Shown here one piece after another: positions 1 to 9,057 of a stretch of 64,000 nt of DNA. Position 1 is the first letter of the stretch. Every line of letters begins with the position of its first letter. The notes below the pieces were generated by a model. The model was not told the origin of the DNA. It ran no database searches and saw only the letters and a list, made by a program, of their open reading frames with translations. The position numbers and the translations under genes are program-made. The DNA is from Paludibacterium paludis (GTDB taxonomy: Bacteria > Pseudomonadota > Gammaproteobacteria > Burkholderiales > Chromobacteriaceae), in NCBI RefSeq assembly GCF_018802605.1, contig NZ_CP069161.1:620001-684000 (forward strand), written 5' to 3'.

Positions 1-3000
1 GTGCGCGGCCGCTATCATGAAACCTGCAAAACGATCGCGGCCCTGATCGAGAAGGACGCCGATTCCGTTCTGCCCGATCCGCTGAAGGCGGCGCTTGTCG
101 AGGAGACGGGACGGGACGTCGGAACGGAAGGGCCGCTCTTCTCGGTGATCGTGACGACCTATAACCGGCCACGGCTCTTGGTGGACGCGCTGACCAGCAT
201 CCTCGCGCAGACGCTTCAGGACTGGGAAATCATTCTGGTCAATGATGGCGGGGACCTGGTGGAGCCGGCGCTGGACTGGATCCGCCGTGATAGTCGCATC
301 ACCTACCTGCGCCAACCCAACCGCGGGGTCTCTGCGGCGCGCAACAATGCGTTGAGGCTCGCGCGCGGCCGTTATATCGCCTATCTCGACGACGATGACA
401 TCATGTTGCCCAACCATCTGACGCTGCTGGCCAGAGGGCTGGAACGCTACCCGGATCGCGTCGTCTATACCGACTCCGAAATGGTACTGGAGGAGATCGG
501 CAGCGGCATCCGCAAGGAGTTGGGCCGACTCAAACCCTATGCGCACGGAAACTACGATTTCGCGCGCCTGCAGATCGCCAATTACATTCCGATCAATACC
601 TTCGCGCACGACAGGCGCTGGCTCGACAAGGTCGGCGTGTTCGACGAGAGCCTGTCCGCTGTGGAAGACTGGGATCTCCTGATCCGGCTGTCCAGGGCGA
701 CGGATTTTCATCATATCCAGGAAGTCACCTGCGAAGTGCGGCAGCGCAAGGGCGCGGAAAACCATCTCACCGGCCGCGAAGGCGCGCGCATGAAGGCGCT
801 GTATGAGCGCCTCTATGCCCGCTACGATGACCAGCAGAACGCGGCGATCCGCGCGGGCCGCGCGGCGGTGCTGTCCGTCGACCACCCCGCCAAGGCCTCC
901 CTGTTCGCCGTCGAGTACCAGCGCTGGCTTGACGTGCGCGGCATGCGCCATGTCGACGTCGATATCCTCGGCGAGCGGATGGTGACCGGTTGGGCGGAAA
1001 AACCGATGATGACGCTGCTGATGAAAGCGCGGCGCGACGACATGGAAAAGCTCGGGAATTCGATCTTTTCCTTGCAGAACCAGCTTTACCAGAACTGGCG
1101 GCTGATCGTGGTGGCGGATTTCCCCGCGCCCGATCCGGTGTTTTCCACCACCGATATCCTCGGGTGGCTGGAAGTGGATTCGCTAGACGATCCCGCGCGC
1201 TTCGCCGAAGCCTGCAATATTGTCGTCAACGAGGTCGCCGGCGACTGGATCGGCCTGTTCCCCGCCGGCAGCGAATTCCGCGCGGACTGGCTGCTGCGTT
1301 GCGCGGATCATACCCAGATGGCCGGCAAGGGGCAGGTGGCCTTCTATGGCGATCACGACTTCGTGGTGCTGCCGGGCTCCTACGTCGATCCCCAGTTGAA
1401 ACCCGATTTCAACCTGGAATACCTGATTTCCTGGGACTATGTCGGCAAGAGTTGCTGGTTCAATCAGCGGGCGGTGGCCGAGGCCGGGAGTATCGAGCCC
1501 TATCCGGGCGCGGAAGGCTTCGAGCTGCTGTTGCGCCTCGCCGATCTGCACGGCGCCGGGGCCATCGGACATCTTCCCGATCCGCTTTTGCACCTTCCGA
1601 GGCAGAACGCCGATGCGCTCGAATTGGCTGCGCGCCGAGTCGCCATCGAAAACCATCTGGCGCGCCTCGGCCGGGTGGGCGAAGTGATGGATGGCGCGAT
1701 GGAGGGGACGTTCAAGGTGGTGTACCCGATTGCCGGGGAACCGCTCGTTTCCGTCATCATTCCCAACCGCGACAAACTCGAGTTCCTGCAGCCGTGCATC
1801 GAAACACTGTTCGCCAAGACCCGTTACCCGCGTTTCGAGGTGATCATTGTCGACAACCAGAGCCGGGATCCGGACACCCTGGAATACTATGACCGCGTTC
1901 AGGGCGAATATCCGGGCCGTCTGAAGGTTGTCGAGTACGACGAGGAGTTCAACTTCTCGGCACAGTGCAACCTTGGCGTGCGCGAGGCGTCGGGCGAATA
2001 CATCGTGCTGCTCAACAACGATGTGGAAATTATTCAGTCCGAATGGATGGAGCGCCTGCTGATGCAGGCCCAACATGCCGAAGTGGGAATTGCCGGCGCC
2101 AAGCTGGTGTATCCGGAGACCGGCAAGGTGCAGCATGCCGGCATCCTGCTGGGCGGCGGTCCGGAGCTGCAGTCGGTCGCGAGCCACTATGGCGAGGGCG
2201 AGCCGCTGGAAGAAGGCGGTTACATGAATCGTCTGCGCTGCGAAATGTACCTGTCCGCCGTCACGGCCGCCTGCATGATGATCCGACGCGATGCGTATGA
2301 ATCGGTCGGCGGTTTCGACGAAGCGCTGGGTGTGCTCTACAACGATGTCGATTTCTGCCTGCGTGTCGGGCAGGCCGGTTACCGCGTGCTGTGGAGCGCG
2401 TACGCCTTGCTGGTTCACCACCACGGCAAGAGTGTCAATGCGCAGCTGAAAAACCCGGCGGGCTTCGCGAAAATGGCCGAACGCAATCAGGCCGAGGCCG
2501 CGCTCATGCTGGATCGCTGGTTGTCGGTGATGGGGGATGATCCTTGTTACAACCGCAATCTGAGCTTGCAACAAAAACCGTTGTCGCTGGAGATGCGCGT
2601 ACCGTTGATCAATGAACCGGCATTTGACGAGAGACCGCGCATCATCGCTTCATCCGTGAGTGGCGGCAGTGGTGAATACCGCGTCGCGCAACCCCTTGCC
2701 GCGCTCGAAAAATACGGCATGGCGCAGGCCACGACCATGACTCAGGGCGACAACATGACGCGGCTGCTGAAGCTGTCCGAGATTCAGAGGCAAAAGCCGG
2801 ACGTCATCGTGCTGCAAAACGCGATCAACGATATCGAGCTCGATATGCTGCGCCTTTACCGGACCCATTTCCCCGGGATCATGAAGGTGATGACGCTGGA
2901 TGACCTGGTCACCCACGTACCGGAACAAAGCTCGTTGTACCGGCATTTCATGGCCAATTACCGGGATGCGCGGCGCCGTGTCCGCGAGGCCTTGTCGTTC

Positions 3001-3639
3001 ATCGACCGGGTGGTCGTATCCACCGAACCTCTGGAGGAGTTCGCGCGCCAGTTCTGCGATGATGTGGTGCGCGTGCCAAACCGTTTGAAGAAGGATGTCT
3101 GGGGTGGTCTGCAAAGCCGGCGCAATGCCGGTCCCAAGCCGCGAGTGGGCTGGGTTGGCGCGATGCAACACAAGGGCGATCTGGAGATCATCCGCGAGGT
3201 GATCACCAAGACGGCCTCGGAAGTCGACTGGGTGTTCATGGGGATGTGGCCGGAAGGGTTGGAGGATGTCATCCGTGAAATGCACATTCCGGTATCCTTC
3301 CAGGCTTACCCGGAAAAGATGGCTTCGCTGAATCTGGACCTGGCCGTCGCCCCGCTGGAGGACAATCCCTTCAATGAATCCAAGAGCAACCTTCGCCTGC
3401 TCGAGTACGGTGCGCTAGGTTGGCCGGTGGTATGTTCCGATGTGTTCCCGTACCGGACCAACCATGCGCCGGTCGCCCGTGTCGCCAATACCGTGGACGC
3501 CTGGCTCGAGGCGATCCGCGAGCGGGTTCACGACCGTGATGCCCTGGCTCGTGAAGGCGATACACTCAAGGCCTGGGTTGCACGCGACTATTTCCTGGAG
3601 GACCATCTGGCCGAGTGGGCCAACGCCTACAAGCGTTGA
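1..3639 (+). CDS. Large multi-domain glycosyltransferase, possibly 5'-partial
   Basis: At least 1212 residues. Seen: an N-terminal GT2 domain (about residues 48-270, with FSVIVTTYNRP and an acidic YLDDDD metal site), a second divergent GT2-like segment (about 335-570), a third GT2 domain (about 582-850, VSVIIPNRD, LLNNDVE and the FDE-x-NDVDFCLR acceptor-side motif) and a C-terminal GT-B-like region (about 880-1212). Such chains usually build O-antigen, capsule or flagellin glycans in the cytoplasm. A GTG at base 1 opens the frame, but the true start may lie upstream. A strong terminator follows the stop, so it is separate from the flagellin genes. A role in flagellin glycosylation is inferred only from position. 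Confidence 0.82.
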   Translation: MRGRYHETCKTIAALIEKDADSVLPDPLKAALVEETGRDVGTEGPLFSVIVTTYNRPRLLVDALTSILAQTLQDWEIILVNDGGDLVEPALDWIRRDSRITYLRQPNRGVSAARNNALRLARGRYIAYLDDDDIMLPNHLTLLARGLERYPDRVVYTDSEMVLEEIGSGIRKELGRLKPYAHGNYDFARLQIANYIPINTFAHDRRWLDKVGVFDESLSAVEDWDLLIRLSRATDFHHIQEVTCEVRQRKGAENHLTGREGARMKALYERLYARYDDQQNAAIRAGRAAVLSVDHPAKASLFAVEYQRWLDVRGMRHVDVDILGERMVTGWAEKPMMTLLMKARRDDMEKLGNSIFSLQNQLYQNWRLIVVADFPAPDPVFSTTDILGWLEVDSLDDPARFAEACNIVVNEVAGDWIGLFPAGSEFRADWLLRCADHTQMAGKGQVAFYGDHDFVVLPGSYVDPQLKPDFNLEYLISWDYVGKSCWFNQRAVAEAGSIEPYPGAEGFELLLRLADLHGAGAIGHLPDPLLHLPRQNADALELAARRVAIENHLARLGRVGEVMDGAMEGTFKVVYPIAGEPLVSVIIPNRDKLEFLQPCIETLFAKTRYPRFEVIIVDNQSRDPDTLEYYDRVQGEYPGRLKVVEYDEEFNFSAQCNLGVREASGEYIVLLNNDVEIIQSEWMERLLMQAQHAEVGIAGAKLVYPETGKVQHAGILLGGGPELQSVASHYGEGEPLEEGGYMNRLRCEMYLSAVTAACMMIRRDAYESVGGFDEALGVLYNDVDFCLRVGQAGYRVLWSAYALLVHHHGKSVNAQLKNPAGFAKMAERNQAEAALMLDRWLSVMGDDPCYNRNLSLQQKPLSLEMRVPLINEPAFDERPRIIASSVSGGSGEYRVAQPLAALEKYGMAQATTMTQGDNMTRLLKLSEIQRQKPDVIVLQNAINDIELDMLRLYRTHFPGIMKVMTLDDLVTHVPEQSSLYRHFMANYRDARRRVREALSFIDRVVVSTEPLEEFARQFCDDVVRVPNRLKKDVWGGLQSRRNAGPKPRVGWVGAMQHKGDLEIIREVITKTASEVDWVFMGMWPEGLEDVIREMHIPVSFQAYPEKMASLNLDLAVAPLEDNPFNESKSNLRLLEYGALGWPVVCSDVFPYRTNHAPVARVANTVDAWLEAIRERVHDRDALAREGDTLKAWVARDYFLEDHLAEWANAYKR

Positions 3640-3656
3640 GTGGACCGATCGTGGTG

Positions 3657-3693
3657 AAACACCGCCCTGCTGCATGGCTTGGCGGTGTTTTTT
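3657..3693 (+). terminator. Rho-independent terminator after the glycosyltransferase
   Basis: A 10-bp stem (AAACACCGCC / GGCGGTGTTT) with a 14-nt loop runs directly into a T-rich tract. It lies 18 bases after the stop codon and separates this gene from the flagellin cluster. Confidence 0.85.
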
Positions 3694-3769
3694 ATTGCAG
3701 AAAAACCCGTGCAGTACTTTGATTAGTAATGAAAAATGTCAAATGACTGGTTGTTTTAGCGGAAAATAT

Positions 3770-3796
3770 TTAAGTTTTCTCGGAGGGTGCCGATAA
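3770..3796 (+). promoter_or_regulatory. Sigma-28 (FliA) promoter of the first flagellin gene
   Basis: TTAAGTTT, 11 bases, GCCGATAA: a perfect -10 element and 7 of 8 bases of the enterobacterial FliA consensus -35 (TAAAGTTT). It lies about 80 bases upstream of the flagellin ATG at 3875, so a leader of roughly 70 nt is expected. Confidence 0.85.
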
Positions 3797-3874
3797 AAGG
3801 TTATGCGAAAGCACCGCGACCGCTTCGCAGAGTCTCATGGAACAGGTCGGCACACGTACTAAGGTTTTGAAATC

Positions 3875-4717
3875 ATGGCTATCGTCGTCAATACCAATAT
3901 CGCGTCGCTGAACGCACAGCGCAACCTGTCGACGTCCTCCTCCTCCCTGTCCACCTCGCTGCAACGCCTGTCGTCGGGCCTGCGGGTGAACAGCGCCAAG
4001 GACGATGCGGCGGGTCTTGCGATTTCCCAGACCCTGACCTCCGCGGTGCGCGGTAACAACCAGGGTATCCGCAACGCCAACGACGGTATCTCCGTCGCCC
4101 AGACGGCCGAAGGCGCGATGGGCCAGGTCGGCAACAACCTGCAGCGTATCCGCGAAATCGCGGTACAGGCGGCCAACGGTTCGGTGAGCGACACCAACCG
4201 CTCGCAGCTGCAAAAGGAAGTGGACCAGCTGACGCAGGAAATCTCGCGGATCGTGCAGACCACCAACTTCAACGGCACCAAGCTGTTGACCAGCGGCCAG
4301 TCGATCACCTTCCAGGTGGGTGCCTCGGGCACGGCGGACAACCAGGTGGTCGCCAGCGGCGTGGAACTGTCCGGTCTGAAAGCCTATAACCAGGGTCTGT
4401 CGGCGGTGGCGACGGTCAATGTGATGACCTCCGGTTCGGCGTCGGCGGCGCTGAGCGACATGGACTCGGATATCAGCAAGGTGTCGGACAACCGCGCTCA
4501 GCTGGGTGCGCTGCAAAACCGCTTCGAGGCGGTGGTGGCGAACATGCAGAACTACGTGGAAAACCTGACGGCGTCGAACAGCCGGATCATGGACACGGAC
4601 TTCGCGTCGGAAACGGCGAACCTGACGCGTAACCAGATTCTGCAACAGGCCGGCACGTCGATTCTGGGTCAGGCCAACCAGTTGCCGCAAGCGGCGCTGA
4701 ACCTGTTGCGCGGCTGA
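3875..4717 (+). CDS. fliC: Flagellin, copy 1 of 5
   Basis: A 280-residue flagellin, the filament subunit exported by the flagellar type III system. Canonical D0/D1 ends are present: N-terminus [18 protein letters not shown] and a C-terminus ending in the helix with [18 protein letters not shown]. Only about 40 residues (165-205) form the variable, surface-exposed middle, so it is a minimal flagellin with little D2 and no D3. The ATG follows a TAAGG ribosome site. It has its own sigma-28 promoter and is closed by a strong terminator, so it is transcribed alone. It is distinguished from copy 2 mainly in residues 180-205 (VATVNVMTSGS). Confidence 0.95.
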   Translation: MAIVVNTNIASLNAQRNLSTSSSSLSTSLQRLSSGLRVNSAKDDAAGLAISQTLTSAVRGNNQGIRNANDGISVAQTAEGAMGQVGNNLQRIREIAVQAANGSVSDTNRSQLQKEVDQLTQEISRIVQTTNFNGTKLLTSGQSITFQVGASGTADNQVVASGVELSGLKAYNQGLSAVATVNVMTSGSASAALSDMDSDISKVSDNRAQLGALQNRFEAVVANMQNYVENLTASNSRIMDTDFASETANLTRNQILQQAGTSILGQANQLPQAALNLLRG

Positions 4718-4740
4718 TCGGGCAGACAACCGCTGATTCA

Positions 4741-4780
4741 CACCGCCCCGGAGCATATGCTCCGGGGCGGTGTTGTTTTA
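4741..4780 (+). terminator. Terminator after flagellin 1
   Basis: A perfect 32-bp palindrome (arms CACCGCCCCGGAGCAT / ATGCTCCGGGGCGGTG, 4741-4772) is followed by TTGTTTTA. Very stable; expected to end the flagellin 1 transcript. Confidence 0.85.
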
Positions 4781-4958
4781 TGGATGGCTGTTTTTACGGA
4801 TTGTGATCTCGGTGTGAATACCGCAAAGCCCGATGCGCCAGCCGCGGTACTGGCGATTTTCATGTTGAATATTTCGTTATTTATCAACAAATTGTGCGTA
4901 GTGTCGAGCATTTATTCGAAATATTTATCTATAAAGGTTTTATTTCTCATAAAAATAT

Positions 4959-4985
4959 TAAAGAAAATTTACATACTGACGATAT
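4959..4985 (+). promoter_or_regulatory. Probable sigma-28 promoter of flagellin 2
   Basis: TAAAGAAA, exactly 11 bases, GACGATAT. The -35 TAAAG core matches and the -10 matches GCCGATAA at 6 of 8 positions. It lies 82 bases upstream of the ATG at 5067, the same arrangement as for flagellin 1. Confidence 0.65.
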
Positions 4986-5066
4986 AAGTACTACGGAAGG
5001 CAATGGACCAGTACTCAAGGGGTGTCCTGGCGGGTCGGCCGGAAATCAGCACTAAGGTTTGAAATC

Positions 5067-5909
5067 ATGGCAATCGTCGTCAATACCAATATCGCGTCGC
5101 TGAACGCACAGCGCAACCTGTCGACGTCCTCCTCCTCTCTGTCCACCTCGCTGCAACGCCTGTCGTCGGGCCTGCGGGTGAACAGCGCCAAGGATGATGC
5201 GGCGGGTCTTGCGATTTCCCAGACCCTGACCTCCGCGGTGCGCGGTAACAACCAGGGTATCCGCAACGCCAACGACGGTATCTCCGTCGCCCAGACGGCC
5301 GAAGGCGCGCTGGGTCAGGTCGGCAACAACCTGCAGCGTATCCGCGAAATCGCGGTGCAGGCGGCCAACGGCTCGGTGAGCAACACCAACCGTTCGCAGC
5401 TGCAAAAGGAAGTGGACCAGCTGACGCAGGAAATCTCGCGGATCGTGCAGACCACCAACTTCAACGGCACCAAGCTGTTGACCAGTGGCCAGTCGATCAC
5501 CTTCCAGGTGGGCGCATCCGGCACGGCGGACAACCAGGTGGTCGCCAGCGGTGTGGAAATGTCCGGTCTGAAAGCCTTCAAGACGAACCTCACGGCTGTG
5601 GTGACTGTCGACGTGACCACGTCGGCGGCCGCGTCGGCGGCGCTGAGCGATATGGATACGGACATCAGTTCGGTGTCTGACACTCGCGCGAAGCTGGGTG
5701 CGCTGCAAAACCGCTTCGAAGCGGTGGTGGCGAACATGCAGAACTACGTGGAAAACCTGACGGCGTCGAACAGCCGGATCATGGACACGGACTTCGCGTC
5801 GGAAACGGCGAACCTGACGCGGAACCAGATTCTGCAACAGGCCGGTACGTCGATCCTGGGCCAGGCCAACCAGCTGCCGCAAGCGGCATTGAATCTGCTG
5901 CGCGGTTAA
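5067..5909 (+). CDS. fliC: Flagellin, copy 2 of 5
   Basis: 280 residues, collinear with copy 1 and nearly identical through the D0/D1 regions. The variable window (about residues 180-210) reads differently ([21 protein letters not shown]) and residue 104 region has SNTNRS instead of SDTNRS. The ATG at 5067 is chosen over an in-frame upstream codon because its protein start matches all other copies and its leader (AAGGTTTGAAATC) copies that of flagellin 1. Own promoter and terminator, so monocistronic. Confidence 0.95.
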   Translation: MAIVVNTNIASLNAQRNLSTSSSSLSTSLQRLSSGLRVNSAKDDAAGLAISQTLTSAVRGNNQGIRNANDGISVAQTAEGALGQVGNNLQRIREIAVQAANGSVSNTNRSQLQKEVDQLTQEISRIVQTTNFNGTKLLTSGQSITFQVGASGTADNQVVASGVEMSGLKAFKTNLTAVVTVDVTTSAAASAALSDMDTDISSVSDTRAKLGALQNRFEAVVANMQNYVENLTASNSRIMDTDFASETANLTRNQILQQAGTSILGQANQLPQAALNLLRG

Positions 5910-5931
5910 GTCACTTTTCACTCTTTTTTGC

Positions 5932-5969
5932 AAAACGCTTCGGGTTGCGGCCCGAAGCGTTTTTTTTTT
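5932..5969 (+). terminator. Terminator after flagellin 2
   Basis: A 13-bp stem (AAAACGCTTCGGG / CCCGAAGCGTTTT) with a 6-nt loop is followed by an uninterrupted T tract. It starts 23 bases past the stop codon. Confidence 0.92.
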
Positions 5970-5991
5970 GTGAAAAATACCCTCCAGGGCC

Positions 5992-6018
5992 TAAAGCCTG
6001 GCCAAAACATGTCGATGA
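5992..6018 (+). promoter_or_regulatory. Probable sigma-28 promoter of flagellin 3
   Basis: TAAAGCCT, 11 bases, GTCGATGA: the TAAAG core is intact and the -10 matches 6 of 8 positions. It is 75 bases upstream of the ATG at 6093, in the same relative place as the other flagellin promoters. Confidence 0.6.
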
Positions 6019-6092
6019 CAAGTTATGAGCCGCACCGTTTTTGATCAGTAAGTCATTGTTGTAAAAAAAGTATTTCGATTTGGAGAGTCATC

Positions 6093-6935
6093 ATGGCCAT
6101 CGTCGTCAACACCAATATCGCGTCGCTGAACGCACAGCGCAACCTGTCGACGTCGTCGTCTTCGCTGTCCACCTCGCTGCAGCGCCTGTCGTCGGGCCTG
6201 CGGGTGAACAGCGCCAAGGACGATGCGGCCGGGCTCGCGATTTCCCAGACCCTGACGTCCGCGATCCGCGGTAACAACCAGGGTATCCGCAACGCCAACG
6301 ACGGCATTTCCGTCGCCCAGACGGCCGAAGGCGCGCTGGGTCAGGTGGGCAACAACCTGCAGCGTATCCGCGAAATCGCGGTGCAGGCGTCGAACGGCTC
6401 GGTGAGCGACACCAACCGTTCGCAGCTGCAGAAGGAAGTGGACCAGCTGACGCAGGAAATCTCGCGGATCGTGCAGACCACGAACTTCAACGGCACCAAG
6501 CTGTTGACCAGCGGTCAGTCGATCACCTTCCAGGTGGGCGCGTCCGGCGCCACGGACAACCAGGTTGTGGCGAGCGGTGTGGAGATGTCGGGTCTGAACG
6601 CGTACGCGGCGAGCCTCTCCGGTGTGACGACGATCGACGTGACCACGTCGAGCTCGGCATCGGCGGCGCTAAGCAAGATGGATACGGATATCGGCACGGT
6701 ATCGAACACCCGGGCTCAGCTGGGTGCGCTGCAGAACCGCTTCGAGGCGGTGGTGGCGAACATGCAGAACTATGTGGAAAACCTGACCTCGTCGAACAGC
6801 CGGATCATGGACACGGACTTCGCGTCGGAAACGGCGAACCTGACGCGGAACCAGATTCTGCAACAGGCCGGTACGTCGATCCTGGGCCAGGCCAACCAGC
6901 TGCCGCAAGCGGCGCTGAATCTGCTCAAGGGTTGA
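6093..6935 (+). CDS. fliC: Flagellin, copy 3 of 5
   Basis: 280 residues with intact D0/D1 ends. Its protein is identical to copy 4 except for the penultimate residue (Lys here, Arg in copy 4). The variable segment reads [27 protein letters not shown] precedes the ATG by 6 bases. No convincing terminator follows, but the next gene has its own perfect -10, so read-through into copy 4 is possible rather than required. Confidence 0.95.
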   Translation: MAIVVNTNIASLNAQRNLSTSSSSLSTSLQRLSSGLRVNSAKDDAAGLAISQTLTSAIRGNNQGIRNANDGISVAQTAEGALGQVGNNLQRIREIAVQASNGSVSDTNRSQLQKEVDQLTQEISRIVQTTNFNGTKLLTSGQSITFQVGASGATDNQVVASGVEMSGLNAYAASLSGVTTIDVTTSSSASAALSKMDTDIGTVSNTRAQLGALQNRFEAVVANMQNYVENLTSSNSRIMDTDFASETANLTRNQILQQAGTSILGQANQLPQAALNLLKG

Positions 6936-7007
6936 TTCGCGCCCTGAAAGTGGGTGATTTGTTTTGTTAAGTAATTGATTTAAAATAGATTTTTTTAGAA
7001 AAATCGC

Positions 7008-7035
7008 TAAAGTAAGTCCGGCTTTGTGCCGATAA
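7008..7035 (+). promoter_or_regulatory. Sigma-28 promoter of flagellin 4
   Basis: TAAAG at 7008-7012 and a perfect GCCGATAA at 7028-7035. The spacer is one base longer than in the flagellin 1 promoter. It lies 84 bases upstream of the ATG at 7119. Confidence 0.75.
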
Positions 7036-7054
7036 ACGCAGTACGCGACGGCTG

Positions 7055-7085
7055 ATGCCGCCCCACCTTTGTGGCGGGGCGGCAT
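7055..7085 (+). promoter_or_regulatory. Stable hairpin in the flagellin 4 leader
   Basis: A 10-bp GC-rich perfect stem (ATGCCGCCCC / GGGGCGGCAT) with an 11-nt loop lies between the sigma-28 promoter and the ribosome site. No T tract follows, so it is not an intrinsic terminator. It would sit in the 5' leader and could affect mRNA stability or translation (inference). Confidence 0.5.
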
Positions 7086-7118
7086 GCGGGGGACGCGAAG
7101 AACCGATGGAGAGTAATC

Positions 7119-7961
7119 ATGGCAATCGTCGTTAATACCAACATTGCGTCATTGAACGCACAGCGCAACCTGTCGACGTCGTCGTCTTCGCTGTCCACCT
7201 CGCTGCAGCGCCTGTCGTCGGGCCTGCGGGTGAACAGCGCCAAGGACGATGCGGCCGGGCTCGCGATTTCCCAGACCCTGACGTCCGCTATCCGCGGTAA
7301 CAACCAGGGTATCCGCAACGCCAACGACGGCATTTCCGTCGCCCAGACGGCCGAAGGCGCGCTGGGTCAGGTGGGCAACAACCTGCAGCGTATCCGCGAA
7401 ATCGCGGTGCAGGCGTCGAACGGCTCGGTGAGCGACACCAACCGTTCACAGCTGCAGAAGGAAGTGGACCAGCTGACGCAGGAAATCTCGCGGATCGTGC
7501 AGACCACGAACTTCAACGGCACCAAGCTGTTGACCAGCGGTCAGTCGATCACCTTCCAGGTGGGCGCGTCCGGCGCCACGGACAACCAGGTTGTGGCGAG
7601 CGGTGTGGAGATGTCGGGTCTGAACGCGTACGCGGCGAGCCTCTCCGGTGTGACGACGATCGACGTGACCACGTCGAGCTCGGCATCGGCGGCGCTAAGC
7701 AAGATGGATACGGATATCGGCACGGTATCGAACACCCGGGCTCAGCTGGGTGCGCTGCAGAACCGCTTCGAGGCGGTGGTGGCGAACATGCAGAACTATG
7801 TGGAAAACCTGACCTCGTCGAACAGCCGGATCATGGACACGGACTTCGCGTCGGAAACGGCGAACCTGACGCGGAACCAGATTCTGCAACAGGCCGGTAC
7901 GTCGATCCTGGGCCAGGCCAACCAGCTGCCGCAAGCGGCGCTGAATCTGCTCAGAGGTTAA
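7119..7961 (+). CDS. fliC: Flagellin, copy 4 of 5
   Basis: 280 residues. After the first ~40 bases the DNA is almost identical to copy 3, with only scattered silent changes plus the final codons (AGAGGTTAA versus AAGGGTTGA), which points to a recent duplication or gene conversion. The ATG at 7119 follows GGAGAGTAATC; an upstream in-frame start is rejected because it lies in the leader hairpin region and breaks the family N-terminus. Confidence 0.95.
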   Translation: MAIVVNTNIASLNAQRNLSTSSSSLSTSLQRLSSGLRVNSAKDDAAGLAISQTLTSAIRGNNQGIRNANDGISVAQTAEGALGQVGNNLQRIREIAVQASNGSVSDTNRSQLQKEVDQLTQEISRIVQTTNFNGTKLLTSGQSITFQVGASGATDNQVVASGVEMSGLNAYAASLSGVTTIDVTTSSSASAALSKMDTDIGTVSNTRAQLGALQNRFEAVVANMQNYVENLTSSNSRIMDTDFASETANLTRNQILQQAGTSILGQANQLPQAALNLLRG

Positions 7962-8146
7962 GCGAACAGGCTTATGAGGGAGTGAAAGAGGGTGGCGGGT
8001 TCTCTCTCTTTCCTCCTTCACGTTGCAAGTTTGCGAATTGTCAGGCCATGACGCACGGTTGAAGGCTCTGATAGTTTCTACACTGAGTAGGGTTAATATA
8101 GAATAGGTATATTGACCAGAACTACAGGCTCGGTGGAGATTAGAAT

Positions 8147-8989
8147 ATGGCTATCGTTGTCAATACCAATATCGCCTCGCTGAATGCCCAGAGAAACCTG
8201 TCGACATCGACGAGTTCTCTTGGCCTGTCACTGCAGCGTTTGTCGTCGGGATTGCGGGTGAACAGCGCCAAGGACGATGCGGCGGGGCTTGCGATTTCCC
8301 AGACCCTGCAGTCGGCGATCAGGGGAAATACGCAGGGCATTCGCAACGCGAACGATGGCATCTCCGTCGCGCAAACGGCGGAAGGCGCGCTGGGCCAGAT
8401 CGGCAACAACCTGCAGCGTATCCGCGAAATCGCGGTGCAGGCGGCCAACGGCTCGGTGAGCGACACCAACCGTTCGCAGTTGCAGAAGGAAGTGGATCAG
8501 CTGACGCAGGAAATCTCGCGGATTGTGCAGACCACGAACTTCAACGGCACCAAGCTGTTGACGAGCGCCCAGTCGATCACCTTCCAGATCGGCGCGTCCG
8601 GTTCCTCGGACAACCAGGTGATCGCCAGCGGCGTGGAAATGTCGGGCCTGAATGCTTATGCTGCAAGTCTGTCGGCAGTGGTAACCATCGACGTGACGAC
8701 ATCCAGTTCGGCGTCGGCGGTGATGGCCAAGATGGACACCGATATCGGTTCGGTCGCCAACCAGCGCGCGCAGTTGGGCGCTCTGCAGAACCGCTTCGAG
8801 GCGGTGGTGGCGAACATGCAGAACTACGTGGAGAACCTGACCGCGTCGAACAGCCGGATCATGGATACGGACTTCGCCTCGGAAACGGCGAACCTGACGC
8901 GGAACCAGATTTTGCAACAGGCCGGTACCTCGATACTTGGCCAGGCAAACCAGTTGCCCCAAGCGGCGCTCAACTTGCTGAAGGGGTGA
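8147..8989 (+). CDS. fliC: Flagellin, copy 5 of 5 (most divergent)
   Basis: 280 residues with conserved D0/D1 ends, but the most divergent of the five: [14 protein letters not shown] near residue 20, [10 protein letters not shown] near residue 57, [20 protein letters not shown] around residues 138-157. Synonymous codon use also departs more from copies 1-4. GGTGGAG lies upstream of the ATG. No sigma-28 promoter could be found in the 185 bases before it, unlike copies 1-4, so it may be expressed differently. Confidence 0.95.
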   Translation: MAIVVNTNIASLNAQRNLSTSTSSLGLSLQRLSSGLRVNSAKDDAAGLAISQTLQSAIRGNTQGIRNANDGISVAQTAEGALGQIGNNLQRIREIAVQAANGSVSDTNRSQLQKEVDQLTQEISRIVQTTNFNGTKLLTSAQSITFQIGASGSSDNQVIASGVEMSGLNAYAASLSAVVTIDVTTSSSASAVMAKMDTDIGSVANQRAQLGALQNRFEAVVANMQNYVENLTASNSRIMDTDFASETANLTRNQILQQAGTSILGQANQLPQAALNLLKG

Positions 8990-9057
8990 CGAATTAGTGT
9001 GATGCGACTCCGGATGGCATAGCGCCATCAAGAGGAGCGCTATAGGTGGAGGTTATC

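Larger units (their letters stand above)
4718..5066. other. AT-rich intergenic region between flagellins 1 and 2
   Basis: About 350 bases with no supported gene. It holds the terminator of flagellin 1, an AT-rich stretch (about 4860-4985) unlike the GC-rich flanks, and the sigma-28 promoter of flagellin 2. Short open frames here have no ribosome site or family match. Confidence 0.7.

Noticed and set aside
1183..2574. A 463-residue minus-strand frame inside the first glycosyltransferase
   Set aside because: Shadow of a strong coding region with no ribosome site or motif.
4757..4987. A 76-residue plus-strand frame between flagellins 1 and 2
   Set aside because: It begins inside the terminator palindrome and crosses the sigma-28 promoter of flagellin 2.
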